64,000 nucleotides of DNA, from assembly GCA_016794365.1 (NCBI GenBank), contig JAEUKB010000036.1, positions 62,001 through 126,000 of the forward strand, in the 5' to 3' direction. This DNA comes from Myxococcales bacterium (lineage in GTDB: Bacteria; Myxococcota_A; Polyangia; Palsa-1104; JAEUJZ01). This document shows, one piece after another, positions 54,153-62,554 of the stretch; the stretch's first letter is position 1, and each line of letters opens with the position of its first letter. The position numbers were made by a program, and so were the translations under genes. Below the pieces are notes generated by a model. The model searched no databases. It was given only the letters and a program-made list of their open reading frames with translations, and was not told the origin of the DNA.

Positions 54153-54557
54153 CTAGACGCTGAAGCTCGATCCGCAGCCGCAGGTCGATTTGACGTTCGG
54201 GTTGTTGAACTTGAAGCCTGCGCCCTGAAGACCTTCGACGTAGTCGATCTCGGTTCCGCGCAGGTACTGAAGGCTCATCTGATCGATGATCACGGTGACG
54301 CCGTTCGACAGAAGCTGCTTGTCCATCGGCGTGATGGTGTCAAAGTACAGGTCGTACGAAAAGCCCGAGCAGCCTCCGCCGACGATGCGAACGCGCAGGA
54401 ACATCGACTCTTCGATGCTTTCCGATTCACGGATTTCCTGAACTTTCTTGGCCGCCACTTCCGTCAGCAGGATGGGCGACGCAGCGGCAACGGGTACAAC
54501 CGGCAGCTGCTCAGGAGCAGCGTCGGGCTTGCGGATGTTGGTGGTGATCACAGACAT
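54153..54557 (-). CDS. A-type Fe-S cluster carrier (IscA/ErpA family)
   Basis: A 134-residue protein that transfers iron-sulfur clusters. The three conserved cysteines are present, in GGGCSGFSYDL and in the C-terminal STCGCGSSF. An N-terminal tail of about 28 residues (DAAPEQLPVVPVAAASP) precedes the core, which starts at ILLTEVAAKKV. The ATG at 54557 has GGAGG five bases upstream. It stands alone on its strand, with no isc or suf genes near. A rhodanese-MoeB gene faces it across a 324-base gap; both are sulfur-handling proteins. Confidence 0.93.
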   Translation of the reverse strand: MSVITTNIRKPDAAPEQLPVVPVAAASPILLTEVAAKKVQEIRESESIEESMFLRVRIVGGGCSGFSYDLYFDTITPMDKQLLSNGVTVIIDQMSLQYLRGTEIDYVEGLQGAGFKFNNPNVKSTCGCGSSFSV

Positions 54558-54576
54558 GGGTTCCTCCAAGCGTTCT

Positions 54577-54678
54577 TTACTTCGTCTGACCGAGGTTCGC
54601 TAGCGACTCGGTGATTGACATGGTTTGCACGAACACGAAGCCGAGGCAGTTTGCGCAGCCGCAGCGTTCACGGCGCAT
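54577..54678 (-). CDS. Possible 33-residue Cys-rich peptide upstream of the Fe-S carrier
   Basis: A short frame (start ATG at 54678) ends at 54577, 19 bases before the carrier start. It has the cluster RCGCANC near its N-terminus and then a mild hydrophobic stretch. It could be a regulatory leader peptide or a chance frame. No strong Shine-Dalgarno sequence is present. Confidence 0.25.
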   Translation of the reverse strand: MRRERCGCANCLGFVFVQTMSITESLANLGQTK

Positions 54679-54798
54679 ATTGTTGTCTCGAAGGGTTGCA
54701 GTTGCCACTGGCTCATGATCGAATGGCTCACGGTGAGCTGCTCGTCGAGTGCTTGAGCCTGTTATGCGCGAAAACGGCAAGCAGGTCCACCACAAAAG

Positions 54799-54813
54799 CT
54801 TACGTAACGTAAG
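54799..54813. promoter_or_regulatory. Palindrome in the A-type carrier / moeB divergent region
   Basis: CTTACGT-A-ACGTAAG is a perfect 7+1+7 inverted repeat, 70 bases before the rhodanese-MoeB start and 240 bases before the carrier start. It has the size of a dimeric repressor or MerR-type site. The rest of the 324-base region holds only the small cysteine-rich frame at 54577-54678. Confidence 0.5.
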
Positions 54814-54881
54814 ATTATGGCGCGTAGCCAGCGTCGTCAAGACCAGCCATCGATGGTCCTCCTTTCGCGTTCAAAGCTGCC

Positions 54882-56027
54882 ATGCCGAGCTACCAACAAT
54901 ACCTTCAGCAAGTCAAAGCCCAGATTCGGGAAATTTCTCCGTCGCAGCTTCAGCAGTGTCCGCCGCAGTTGCTGGTCGATGTACGGGAACCCGACGAACA
55001 TCAGCAAGGCGTCATTCCCGCCGCAGTGCCGATCCCGAGAGGACAGCTTGAAGGTCGCATCGAAGCCCTCGCGGTCAGCCCCGACACCGAAATCGTCGTC
55101 TACTGCGCGGGAGGAAGTCGCTCTGCGCTCGCGGTCGGCACGCTACAAGCCATGGGCTATCAGCGCGTCGCGTCGCTGCAAGGTGGCATCACCGCATGGC
55201 GCAGCGAAGGCTTTCCCATCGAAAAGCCGCTTGTGTTTTCCGCCGCTCAGCGCAGTCGCTACGCCCGTCACATCATGCTTCCCGAAGTCGGCGAAGCGGG
55301 ACAGGCCAAACTGCTAAAAAGTCGCGTACTTCTCGTCGGAGCAGGCGGTCTCGGCTCTCCCGCTGGGTATTACTTGGCAGCAGCTGGCGTCGGAACGATT
55401 GGCATTGTCGATGATGATGTCGTCGATGAGTCGAACCTTCAGCGACAGATCCTGCACAACACCACGCGCGTCGGACGACCGAAGGTGGACTCTGCGCGAC
55501 AGACGCTCCTCGAGCTAAATCCCGACGTTCAGGTTCTGCCCCATCGCACCCGCCTGACCCGCGACAACGCGCTGGAGATCTTGCGCGGCTACGATGTCAT
55601 CATCGACGGAGCAGATAACTTTCCGACGCGCTATTTGCTAAACGATGCGTCGCTGCTGCTGCGGATTCCAGTGGTTCACGCATCGATCTTTCGATTTGAA
55701 GGCCAGCTCACCACTTTTCTACCGTGGCAAGGTCCGTGTTATCGCTGCTTGTATCCCGAGCCGCCTCCGCCGGACCTGGCTCCGTCGTGTCACGAAGCGG
55801 GCGTGTTTGGCGTGCTGCCCGGTGTCGTCGGTGTGCTGCAAGCGACGGAAGCGCTCAAGATCCTGCTTGGGATGGGCGAGTCGCTGTCGGGACGACTGAT
55901 CATCTATGAAGCGCTCTCGACGAAGTTTCGTGAGATGAAGCTGCGTCGGGCGTCCGACTGTAGCCTGTGCAGCGATCCCAATCGAGCCATCGAGCTGATC
56001 GACTATCACGCCTTCTGCGCAGGCTAA
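54882..56027 (+). CDS. moeB: Rhodanese-MoeB fusion: sulfur-carrier adenylyltransferase
   Basis: A 381-residue protein. Residues 15-108 are a rhodanese domain with the active cysteine in VVYCAGGSRSA. From about 120 comes the E1-like MoeB/ThiF domain, with VLLVGAGGLGSPAGYYLA, the nucleotide loop DDDVVDESNLQRQIL and DGADNFPTRYLLND. The zinc cysteines are CYRCLYPE and CSLC. It would adenylate the C-terminal Gly of a sulfur carrier (MoaD or ThiS) and pass sulfur from the rhodanese. In MOCS3 the rhodanese is at the C-terminus, whereas here it is at the N-terminus. The start at 54882 has no strong Shine-Dalgarno sequence but is the first ATG before the domain. Confidence 0.9.
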   Translation: MPSYQQYLQQVKAQIREISPSQLQQCPPQLLVDVREPDEHQQGVIPAAVPIPRGQLEGRIEALAVSPDTEIVVYCAGGSRSALAVGTLQAMGYQRVASLQGGITAWRSEGFPIEKPLVFSAAQRSRYARHIMLPEVGEAGQAKLLKSRVLLVGAGGLGSPAGYYLAAAGVGTIGIVDDDVVDESNLQRQILHNTTRVGRPKVDSARQTLLELNPDVQVLPHRTRLTRDNALEILRGYDVIIDGADNFPTRYLLNDASLLLRIPVVHASIFRFEGQLTTFLPWQGPCYRCLYPEPPPPDLAPSCHEAGVFGVLPGVVGVLQATEALKILLGMGESLSGRLIIYEALSTKFREMKLRRASDCSLCSDPNRAIELIDYHAFCAG

Positions 56028-56108
56028 GCCCAGCTATCGTCATAGATTTTGTAGCTTCAGTCACAGTTTTACAAAGAAGACCAGAGCAAATCGGATATCT
56101 TAGTCTGG

Positions 56109-58229
56109 ATGGATCAGGCCGAATCTGCACAGCCGTCCCCCGCTGCCGAGTCCGGTGGGGCGATGCGGCTGGTTGGCACCACCGTGGGCGGACGCTACAA
56201 AGTCACGTCCTTGCTCGGTGAAGGCGGCATGGGCGCGGTGTACCTCGTCGAGCACATCCTGATGCGAAAGCGGATGGCGCTCAAGGTGCTCAACGCCGAG
56301 CTGTCGAAGAACCGAGAGATGGTCGCGCGCTTCGAGCGAGAAGCGATGGCGGCTGCACACCTTGAACACCCGAACGTCGTCGCAGCCACCGATCTGGGCT
56401 TTACCGACGACGGCGCACTGTTCCTTGTCTTGGAGTTTATCGACGGAAAGTCCCTGCGCGATGTCCTTGGATTCGGACCGCTCAGTGCCGCGCGCGTCAT
56501 TCACATCGCCCGTCAGATCGCATCCGCCCTTCAGCGAGCACACTCCGTCGGAATTGTGCATCGCGACTTGAAGCCGGAAAACGTAATGATCATGAATCGG
56601 GACGGCGATCCCGACTTTGTGAAGGTGCTCGACTTCGGACTGGCCAAGATTCGACTGGAAGCGCTGGTCGATGACATCAGCCAGCGATCCGAGACGCTGA
56701 CCAAGTACGGAACGATCTTCGGAACGCCCGCGTACATGGCACCGGAACAAGCCGCAGGCGGAGAAGTCGATGGACGCACCGATCTGTATGCGCTCGGTGC
56801 GGTGATGTATGAACTGCTGACCGGCTGGGTGCCGTTTGATGCAGACGATCCATCGGTGATCTTGCGGCAGCAGATCCTCGCGCCGGTTCCGCCGATGGCG
56901 CAGAAGGCTCCGTCGGTGAAAGTGCCACCAGCGCTGGAAGCGATGGTGATGAAGCTGCTCGAAAAGAACCCGGACAATCGTCACAAGGATGCGCGACAGC
57001 TTCTCGACGCACTGGCAGATCTGGCCGCAGCGGAAGGTCTGCGCTACGAGCCCTCGACGCCGATTGGACGACTGAACATTCCCAATTCGGGAATTGGGGT
57101 GCGCGATCTGGACAGCCGTCCGACGGTGATGGGCGACAAAGACTATCCTGCGCAAGCCGCAGTGGGTGAGTCGATGGCGCAGATCGAGATCGTCGATGCG
57201 AACAAGTCTGCCACGTCGTCCAAAGGAACCGCTGGCGTCGCAGCCGTCAAAGGTGGCGATGCGGCCAAAGGCGCGCAGAGCGCCGATGCCAACCGTGCAG
57301 TCGGTGTCGCAGCGACGGTTCCCGCCATGTCATCGTCGAGCGGAGAGACTGCCGCTGCGATCTCGTCGCCCACCGGACAGAAAGTGCAGCAAGGGTTTGC
57401 TCGAGTGGCGACGCTGGTGAAGCCAAAGTGGCTGGCACTGCTCGCGTTTGTGCGCAGCAAGCTGCCCGAAAAGCACCGAGGCATCTCGCAAGCAGCACTA
57501 GGAACCGCCGTCGCTGCGCTCATTCTTCTGCCGGTGTTTTTTGGACTGGGTCTTGTGCTCAGCGGCGATGACGAAAGCGAGCCAGCGGTCGTCGGTATGG
57601 TTGGCTTTGCCACCGAGTCGGACATGCAAAAGGCAGTGGAAAAAGGTCCGGCGGCGCTGCTCAAGCTGCGCAACAAGTATCCCAATGACTCGCGAACGCA
57701 TCGCGCGCTGGTGAAGGCGTACGGCAAAAGTGGAGAGCTTGGCTCGGCGCTCCAAGCGATAGGACCGCTGCTGCAAGTCGATCCAGCCGCTGCGTATGAC
57801 GAACAGATCCTGCGCATTGTCGCGGACGCAGCGCTTCAGCCGCAGACCTCGGAACCGGCGCTGCAAATGCTGGAACAGCAGATGGGCGAATACGGCGTCG
57901 ATACGCTGATCGATCTGGCGGATCGCACGACGATGGAGCCGTATCGCGGACGACTGAGCCAGAGCCTGACCAAGGAAAACGTGCGGCGGCTTGCGTCTCC
58001 CGATGGTCAGATGGCGCTGGATTTGCGCAACGCCAGCACCTGCGAAGCCAAGCGTGCGCTCATCGGCAAGGCAGGCAAGCAAGGCGGACGACGTACGCTC
58101 GAGATGCTGCTCCGACTTCAGACGCCCAGCGGCTGCGGTCCCGGCGGTCAGACCGACTGCTGGCCGTGTCTGCGCAGAGGCAACCCGCTGGCCGCCGCGA
58201 TTGGCGACATCAAGCAGCGCGGACTGTAG
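56109..58229 (+). CDS. Membrane-anchored Ser/Thr protein kinase
   Basis: A 706-residue kinase. The kinase domain is about 30-310, with GEGGMGAVY, Lys59 (MALKV), HRDLKPEN at 151-158, DFG at 175-177 and GTPAYMAPEQ. All catalytic residues are normal. An Ala/Ser-rich linker follows, then one membrane helix at about 464-487 (ALGTAVAALILLPVFFGLGL). The extracytoplasmic part of about 215 residues has helical repeat-like segments (ALVKAYGKSGELGSALQAIG, QILRIVADAALQP) and ends with a cysteine group (GCGPGGQTDCWPCLRRG). That part is the likely ligand- or partner-sensing domain. The gene stands alone, 81 bases after moeB, and faces the convergent TonB-like gene. Confidence 0.93.
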   Translation: MDQAESAQPSPAAESGGAMRLVGTTVGGRYKVTSLLGEGGMGAVYLVEHILMRKRMALKVLNAELSKNREMVARFEREAMAAAHLEHPNVVAATDLGFTDDGALFLVLEFIDGKSLRDVLGFGPLSAARVIHIARQIASALQRAHSVGIVHRDLKPENVMIMNRDGDPDFVKVLDFGLAKIRLEALVDDISQRSETLTKYGTIFGTPAYMAPEQAAGGEVDGRTDLYALGAVMYELLTGWVPFDADDPSVILRQQILAPVPPMAQKAPSVKVPPALEAMVMKLLEKNPDNRHKDARQLLDALADLAAAEGLRYEPSTPIGRLNIPNSGIGVRDLDSRPTVMGDKDYPAQAAVGESMAQIEIVDANKSATSSKGTAGVAAVKGGDAAKGAQSADANRAVGVAATVPAMSSSSGETAAAISSPTGQKVQQGFARVATLVKPKWLALLAFVRSKLPEKHRGISQAALGTAVAALILLPVFFGLGLVLSGDDESEPAVVGMVGFATESDMQKAVEKGPAALLKLRNKYPNDSRTHRALVKAYGKSGELGSALQAIGPLLQVDPAAAYDEQILRIVADAALQPQTSEPALQMLEQQMGEYGVDTLIDLADRTTMEPYRGRLSQSLTKENVRRLASPDGQMALDLRNASTCEAKRALIGKAGKQGGRRTLEMLLRLQTPSGCGPGGQTDCWPCLRRGNPLAAAIGDIKQRGL

Positions 58230-58274
58230 CGTCATCCCGTCTCCGCCAGCCTGCGAGCGCTACCGTTTCTCCAC

Positions 58275-58736
58275 TCAAAATCCTAAATCGATCTCGCGGC
58301 TCGGACGGCGTCTCGGCGGACGGTTCATCTCGGCACTGACCTTGGCCACGCACTGGCTGGGACGCAGCGAGCCCCATGACTCTTTGCTGATCGACAGGGT
58401 GCCCAGCGTCTTTTGCAGACAGCTCTGCTTGTCTTTGCTGAAGCGGCCTTCGACGGAGCTGACCGCGCACGACTTGACCTTGCCCTCGCCATCGAACGAG
58501 CAAGACAGCGTCGCTTTTCCCATCGAGTAGTCCGAGCGCAGACAGTCGCGCAGCGCTTCGGCCTTGGCATCGAACGCACTCTGTAGCGCAGGCTGCGGGC
58601 AACTCGGAGACGGCAAAAGCTCGACTGAAGCGCGCGGCGGCGGCACGCGATCAGCCCACACAGGCTGCACGCTTCCCAAAAGCGCACACATCGACCACAG
58701 CACAGACACTCGCAATCGGTTCCCGACACGCGACAT
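58275..58736 (-). CDS. Secreted protein with TonB/AgmX-like C-terminal domain
   Basis: A 153-residue exported protein. The ATG at 58736 lies after AAGGAG, and it opens a signal peptide (VLWSMCALLGSVQPVWA). The rest has the pattern of the C-terminal domain of TonB/AgmX proteins: an asymmetric alpha-beta unit with ATLSCSFDGEGKVKSCAVSS and cysteines at LRDCLRSDY and SCLQKTLGTL. AgmX-like domains are common in myxobacterial envelope and gliding proteins. Here it stands alone, without a membrane helix or transport genes. It is downstream of the DUF3089 gene with 43 bases between, so it is probably read with it. Confidence 0.6.
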   Translation of the reverse strand: MSRVGNRLRVSVLWSMCALLGSVQPVWADRVPPPRASVELLPSPSCPQPALQSAFDAKAEALRDCLRSDYSMGKATLSCSFDGEGKVKSCAVSSVEGRFSKDKQSCLQKTLGTLSISKESWGSLRPSQCVAKVSAEMNRPPRRRPSREIDLGF

Positions 58737-58779
58737 TGAGCTTGGCTCCTTCATTGTGACGATGCCTACCGAAACGCAG

Positions 58780-59949
58780 CTACGGTCCGACGCTGCCGAG
58801 CCGCTTTCCAACCAAGTCGATCAAGTCCCCTTGCGCAAGCTGCATGTCCAAGATGTGCAGTCCAAAGGCGCGATTCAGTCGGCGATCGTGTAGATCGAGC
58901 AGCGGTGAGCGCTTGTCCCCGTCCGCTTGTACCGTCGAGACCCCGAGATACCGATAGCCCACATCACTCGTCTGACACGCCGCTTGATAGGCACCGCGCA
59001 GCAGCACGTACGGCGTCGTCACGTCATCGATTCCGCGCAGCAGCTTCTTCGACTGAGCATCGACAGGAAAATAAACGCGCGACAGCGGCTTCACATCCTG
59101 ACTGCCGGGCTCGCTCGGATTCACACACGCGGGCGCATGTCCCGGTGACGGTGCAAAGATCGCGCGGCGCGTGTCTGCACCTGTGCGAAACGAACGAAAC
59201 GCCACGACGCAGCCTGTTTCATCGGACCGACTACACAGCGGAATGTTTTCCAGGCTGCCACCGACGAGCTTTCCCGTCTCTGTTTCCACCGGACCGCCAA
59301 TCGGTAGCGCCAGCAGCAGTCGCTCACGCATCGTCGGATCCTTGTCGAAGATCTGACGCAACAGCCGCGTGATCATGTCCGCTCCTTGCGAGTGACCGAC
59401 GAGCACGACCTTACGACCTTGGTTGTGCTGTCCCATGTAGTGCAAAAATGCGTCGAGCACGTCTGAATATGCGCTCTGTAAGAAGCGCTCGCGTCGCTCT
59501 GTGCCCGCAAAGTAGGTTCCGATCGTCACCTGTCGATACAGCGGCGCATAGACCGCGCACACTTCCGAAAAGCGAGCCGCCTGCGCCAGCACCGTCCGCT
59601 TCATCGGTGCCAGATCCGAAAAGTCGCTGTGGTTCTGCGCGCTCATCGACAGATCGACCGTCGGATACACGTAGAAACAGTCCACCTTGGGCTGCGCGCT
59701 TGGCTGATGCGGAACCGTCTGCTTCGATCCATCGGGCAGAAGCTCCGTCGCGGTCAGATCTTCTGCGCACACATTTCCAGCCAGCCCCGGACGACACAGC
59801 CACATCGCGTCTTTGCGGTACGTCTCGCTCTGATAGCCGACAAACGGACTGCGCAGATCCGAAGGAATCTTGGCCACAGTCGCCGGAGAGTGACATCCCA
59901 GCGACGAAAGCAGCGGCAGCACAGCACTCAGTCCAAACCGTCTTTTCAT
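58780..59949 (-). CDS. DUF3089-family lipoprotein hydrolase
   Basis: A 389-residue alpha/beta hydrolase lipoprotein (signal FGLSAVLPLLSSLGC, Cys19). The nucleophile elbow GHSQGADM is intact. Features typical of DUF3089 are CFYVYPTVDLS, VYAPLYRQVT and DAFLHYMGQHNQGRKVVLV. The family is lipase/lysophospholipase-like, and the enzyme is probably attached to the membrane on its outer side. The gene is divergent from 60039 with 89 bases between and lies 43 bases upstream of the TonB-like gene. Confidence 0.85.
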   Translation of the reverse strand: MKRRFGLSAVLPLLSSLGCHSPATVAKIPSDLRSPFVGYQSETYRKDAMWLCRPGLAGNVCAEDLTATELLPDGSKQTVPHQPSAQPKVDCFYVYPTVDLSMSAQNHSDFSDLAPMKRTVLAQAARFSEVCAVYAPLYRQVTIGTYFAGTERRERFLQSAYSDVLDAFLHYMGQHNQGRKVVLVGHSQGADMITRLLRQIFDKDPTMRERLLLALPIGGPVETETGKLVGGSLENIPLCSRSDETGCVVAFRSFRTGADTRRAIFAPSPGHAPACVNPSEPGSQDVKPLSRVYFPVDAQSKKLLRGIDDVTTPYVLLRGAYQAACQTSDVGYRYLGVSTVQADGDKRSPLLDLHDRRLNRAFGLHILDMQLAQGDLIDLVGKRLGSVGP

Positions 59950-60038
59950 CCAGCCATCGTACGTGAAACCAAAAAGGTGCAGGCACTCTGCGCTTGCGAC
60001 GAAGCCGCTCAGCGATAGAAAATACGGCGAGGGACGCG

Positions 60039-60638
60039 ATGCCCAGCCAGCTTCAGCTGCTCCAGCAGGCCACCATGCGCTTCGATCTCAAGGGATCGAT
60101 CTGGCTCGGTCGGCTGCGCGTAATCCCCAAGCATGTTCCGCTCGCGGAGGTTCGCGCGCTGGTATCCCCAGCCACCCGCAAGCTCATCGATGATCCACCA
60201 CCGCAGTCCAGCTGGATTCCTGGCGCTGTCATCGTCGAGCTAGATGCCGCGCTCTACGATCTACGCGGCTCCGAAGCGTGTACGCGCTGTAGCCGAGAGT
60301 GCTCCGAGGTCGCTGGCAACACCATCTTGCGCAGCATCACCGAAGGCATGCTTCGGCTGTTTGGCACCTCGCCCGCGACCCTGTTTGAGCGCATGAACCA
60401 AATCGTCAGCACCTCGGTACGCGGCGTCGAATACGAATACACCGCGCTCAGCCCCAAGTCCGGTCGCATGCTCGTTCGCTATCAGCACTGTAGCAACCTG
60501 CCCAGCAGCGTCTTTGCCGCCGTTGGAGGCGGACTCGGCGCGACGTTTGGCTTTCTCGGCATCACCGGCACCGTCTTTCCCGCAGAGATCCGTCAGCTCG
60601 CGCCGCGCAATGAAGCGACCTACACCCTGCGCTGGTAG
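60039..60638 (+). CDS. Uncharacterised protein, possibly DUF2378-like
   Basis: A 199-residue protein, ATG at 60039 after GCGAGGGA. There is no signal peptide. The patterns ILRSITEGMLRLFGTSPATLFERMNQIVS (in part) and GRMLVRYQHCSNLPSSVF are similar in shape to the Myxococcus DUF2378 (TIGR02265) paralogous family, often seen in myxobacteria. A cysteine group sits at ACTRCSREC near residue 87, perhaps binding a metal. The last 35 residues hold a hydrophobic segment (VGGGLGATFGFLGITGTVF). Family assignment is tentative. Confidence 0.45.
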   Translation: MPSQLQLLQQATMRFDLKGSIWLGRLRVIPKHVPLAEVRALVSPATRKLIDDPPPQSSWIPGAVIVELDAALYDLRGSEACTRCSRECSEVAGNTILRSITEGMLRLFGTSPATLFERMNQIVSTSVRGVEYEYTALSPKSGRMLVRYQHCSNLPSSVFAAVGGGLGATFGFLGITGTVFPAEIRQLAPRNEATYTLRW

Positions 60639-60677
60639 CACGCCGTAACAGAATCAACCGCCTGGCCGCAGATCCGC

Positions 60678-60692
60678 GTTCGATTATCGAAC
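60678..60692. promoter_or_regulatory. Palindrome upstream of the SulP transporter
   Basis: GTTCGAT-T-ATCGAAC is a perfect 7+1+7 inverted repeat in the 195-base gap before the transporter (ATG-equivalent at 60834). It may be an operator for the transporter/porin pair. The rest of the gap is GC-rich and shows nothing else. Confidence 0.4.
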
Positions 60693-60833
60693 AGCGCGCC
60701 GCCCGCAGGGTGTTAGCGCGCGCTCTGCTGCTGCAATCTCCGACGCACACGACTGACCATCAGCCCGACCAGATCCCTGGCACAGCGCTGGCAATACCGA
60801 CGCCCAAATGCCGCTCAGCATCAGGAGTCAGCC

Positions 60834-62441
60834 GTGACCAGCCACGCCGCCTACAAGCCGGATCTCAAAGCGGACCTCGTGTCCGGGTTTCTTGTCTTTC
60901 TCATCGCTTTGCCGCTGTGCCTGGGCATCGCGATGGCAAGCAGCTTTCCCCCCGTCGCTGGCATCATCACTGCCGTCGTCGGAGGACTCATCGCCACGTT
61001 CTGCGGCAGCGCCGAGCTAACCATCAAAGGCCCCGCCGCTGGACTCATCGTCATTGCCCTTGGATCGGTGCAAGAGCTGGGCGCAGGCGATCCCGTCGCA
61101 GGTTATCACCGCACCATCGCAGTTGTCGTCGTCGCAGGGTTCATCCAAGTCATCCTGTCGCGCGTCCGTGCCGGTGAGCTGGGCGACTTCTTTCCCTCCG
61201 CCGTCGTTCACGGCATGCTCGCCGCCATCGGCGTCATCATCGTGTCCAAGCAGGCACACACCGCGCTTGGCGTCGCTCCGACCGCCCGCGAACCACTCCA
61301 GCTGCTCGCCGAGATTCCCCGCAGCATCGCCAACATGAACCCCGAGGTCGCGCTCATCGGCATCCTGAGCCTGAGCCTGCTGTTTGGCATTCCCAAGCTG
61401 CCTTTTGCCTGGGCCAAGAAAGTGCCCGCACCGATGGTTGTGCTCCTGGTCGCAGTGCCGCTCGGTAGCTATCTCGACCTGAGCCACGAGCACACCTACG
61501 ACTTTCACTTCCATCACTACAAAGTCGGTCCCCAGTACTTGGTGCAGCTGCCCGGCAGCCTCGCCAAAGCGCTGTCCTTTCCCGACTTTTCGCACCTTTT
61601 GACCGCCGCTTCGATCAAGTACATCGTCATGTTCACCTTGGTTGGCAGCCTCGAGTCACTGCTCAGCGCCAAGGCCGTCGATGCGCTGGATCCGCAGCAC
61701 CGCCACAGCGACCTAAACCGCGATCTGCTCGCCACCGGCGTGGGCAACATCGTCGCGGGACTCCTCGGTGGCCTGCCCATGATCTCAGAGATCGTCCGCA
61801 GCTCTGCCAACATCAACAGTGGAGCCAGGAGCCGCTACGCCAACTTCTTCCACGGCCTGTTTCTGCTGCTGATGGTCGCGCTGCTGCCTGGACTGCTTCA
61901 GCGGATTCCGCTGGCTGCGCTCGGAGCCATGCTCATCTACACCGGCTTCCGGCTCGCGTCCCCGCATGAGTTCGTTCGCGTCTTTCACATTGGTCGCGAG
62001 CAGCTCCTGCTGTTTGTGACGACGCTTGTGGTGACGCTGGCGACGGATCTGCTGGTTGGCGTCGGTGCGGGTGTTGTGCTGAAGGTGCTGCTCCACCTGC
62101 GCAACGGAGCGCCGCTGCGTGGTCTGTTCGGCAGCCGCATCGAGCAAGAGTCCATCGATCCCACGACGCTGCGCATGAAAGTCTACGACGCAGCCGTGTT
62201 TACCAACTACCTGTCGCTCAAGCGCAAGCTCGACGCAGTGCCGCCTTCGGTGTCGCGACTGGTGCTCGATCTCGGCGCGACGCGGCTGGTTGATCACACC
62301 GTCATTGAAAAGCTGCACCACACCACCGAAGACTGGCAGCGCGCCGGACGCACGCTCGAGGTCATCGGACTCGACGCCCACACGCCGCTCGCATCGCATC
62401 AGCTCTCGGCCCGTCGTAAGCCCATCGTCGCACATCCGTAA
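60834..62441 (+). CDS. SulP/SLC26-family anion transporter
   Basis: A 535-residue inner membrane transporter with about 11-12 helices. The SulP signature region DLVSGFLVFLIALPLCLGIAM (part) starts the chain, with the helix-3 motif LIATFCGSAELTIKGPAAGL. SulP proteins carry sulfate, bicarbonate or dicarboxylates. The last 100 residues are a STAS-like domain (SVSRLVLDLGATRLVDHT). Substrate cannot be read: the bicarbonate type (BicA, DauA-like) and the sulfate type are both possible. The GTG start follows CAGGAG. A porin gene begins 113 bases downstream, so anion uptake across both membranes is a reasonable guess. Confidence 0.92.
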   Translation: MTSHAAYKPDLKADLVSGFLVFLIALPLCLGIAMASSFPPVAGIITAVVGGLIATFCGSAELTIKGPAAGLIVIALGSVQELGAGDPVAGYHRTIAVVVVAGFIQVILSRVRAGELGDFFPSAVVHGMLAAIGVIIVSKQAHTALGVAPTAREPLQLLAEIPRSIANMNPEVALIGILSLSLLFGIPKLPFAWAKKVPAPMVVLLVAVPLGSYLDLSHEHTYDFHFHHYKVGPQYLVQLPGSLAKALSFPDFSHLLTAASIKYIVMFTLVGSLESLLSAKAVDALDPQHRHSDLNRDLLATGVGNIVAGLLGGLPMISEIVRSSANINSGARSRYANFFHGLFLLLMVALLPGLLQRIPLAALGAMLIYTGFRLASPHEFVRVFHIGREQLLLFVTTLVVTLATDLLVGVGAGVVLKVLLHLRNGAPLRGLFGSRIEQESIDPTTLRMKVYDAAVFTNYLSLKRKLDAVPPSVSRLVLDLGATRLVDHTVIEKLHHTTEDWQRAGRTLEVIGLDAHTPLASHQLSARRKPIVAHP

Positions 62442-62554
62442 CCGCTGCGACCGCATCCCCACGCTCCGCTCCGCGTACCGAATCATCCGGCTTAGAACCT
62501 GTCCGTCGGGCAGACCGGCCTTGCTGATCACCCAGACCTTTGCGAGGAATGGCC

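Noticed and set aside
57081..57098. Perfect palindrome CCCAATTC-GG-GAATTGGG inside the kinase gene
   Set aside because: It is within coding sequence (NIPNSGIG) and far from promoters; probably chance.
60678..60692. tRNA T-arm (GTTCGATT)
   Set aside because: The arms needed for a T-stem do not pair, and no acceptor, D or anticodon arm fits around it; it is better explained as a palindrome.
61785..62531. Minus-strand frame opposite the SulP gene
   Set aside because: Antisense shadow; the SulP domain on the plus strand is well supported.
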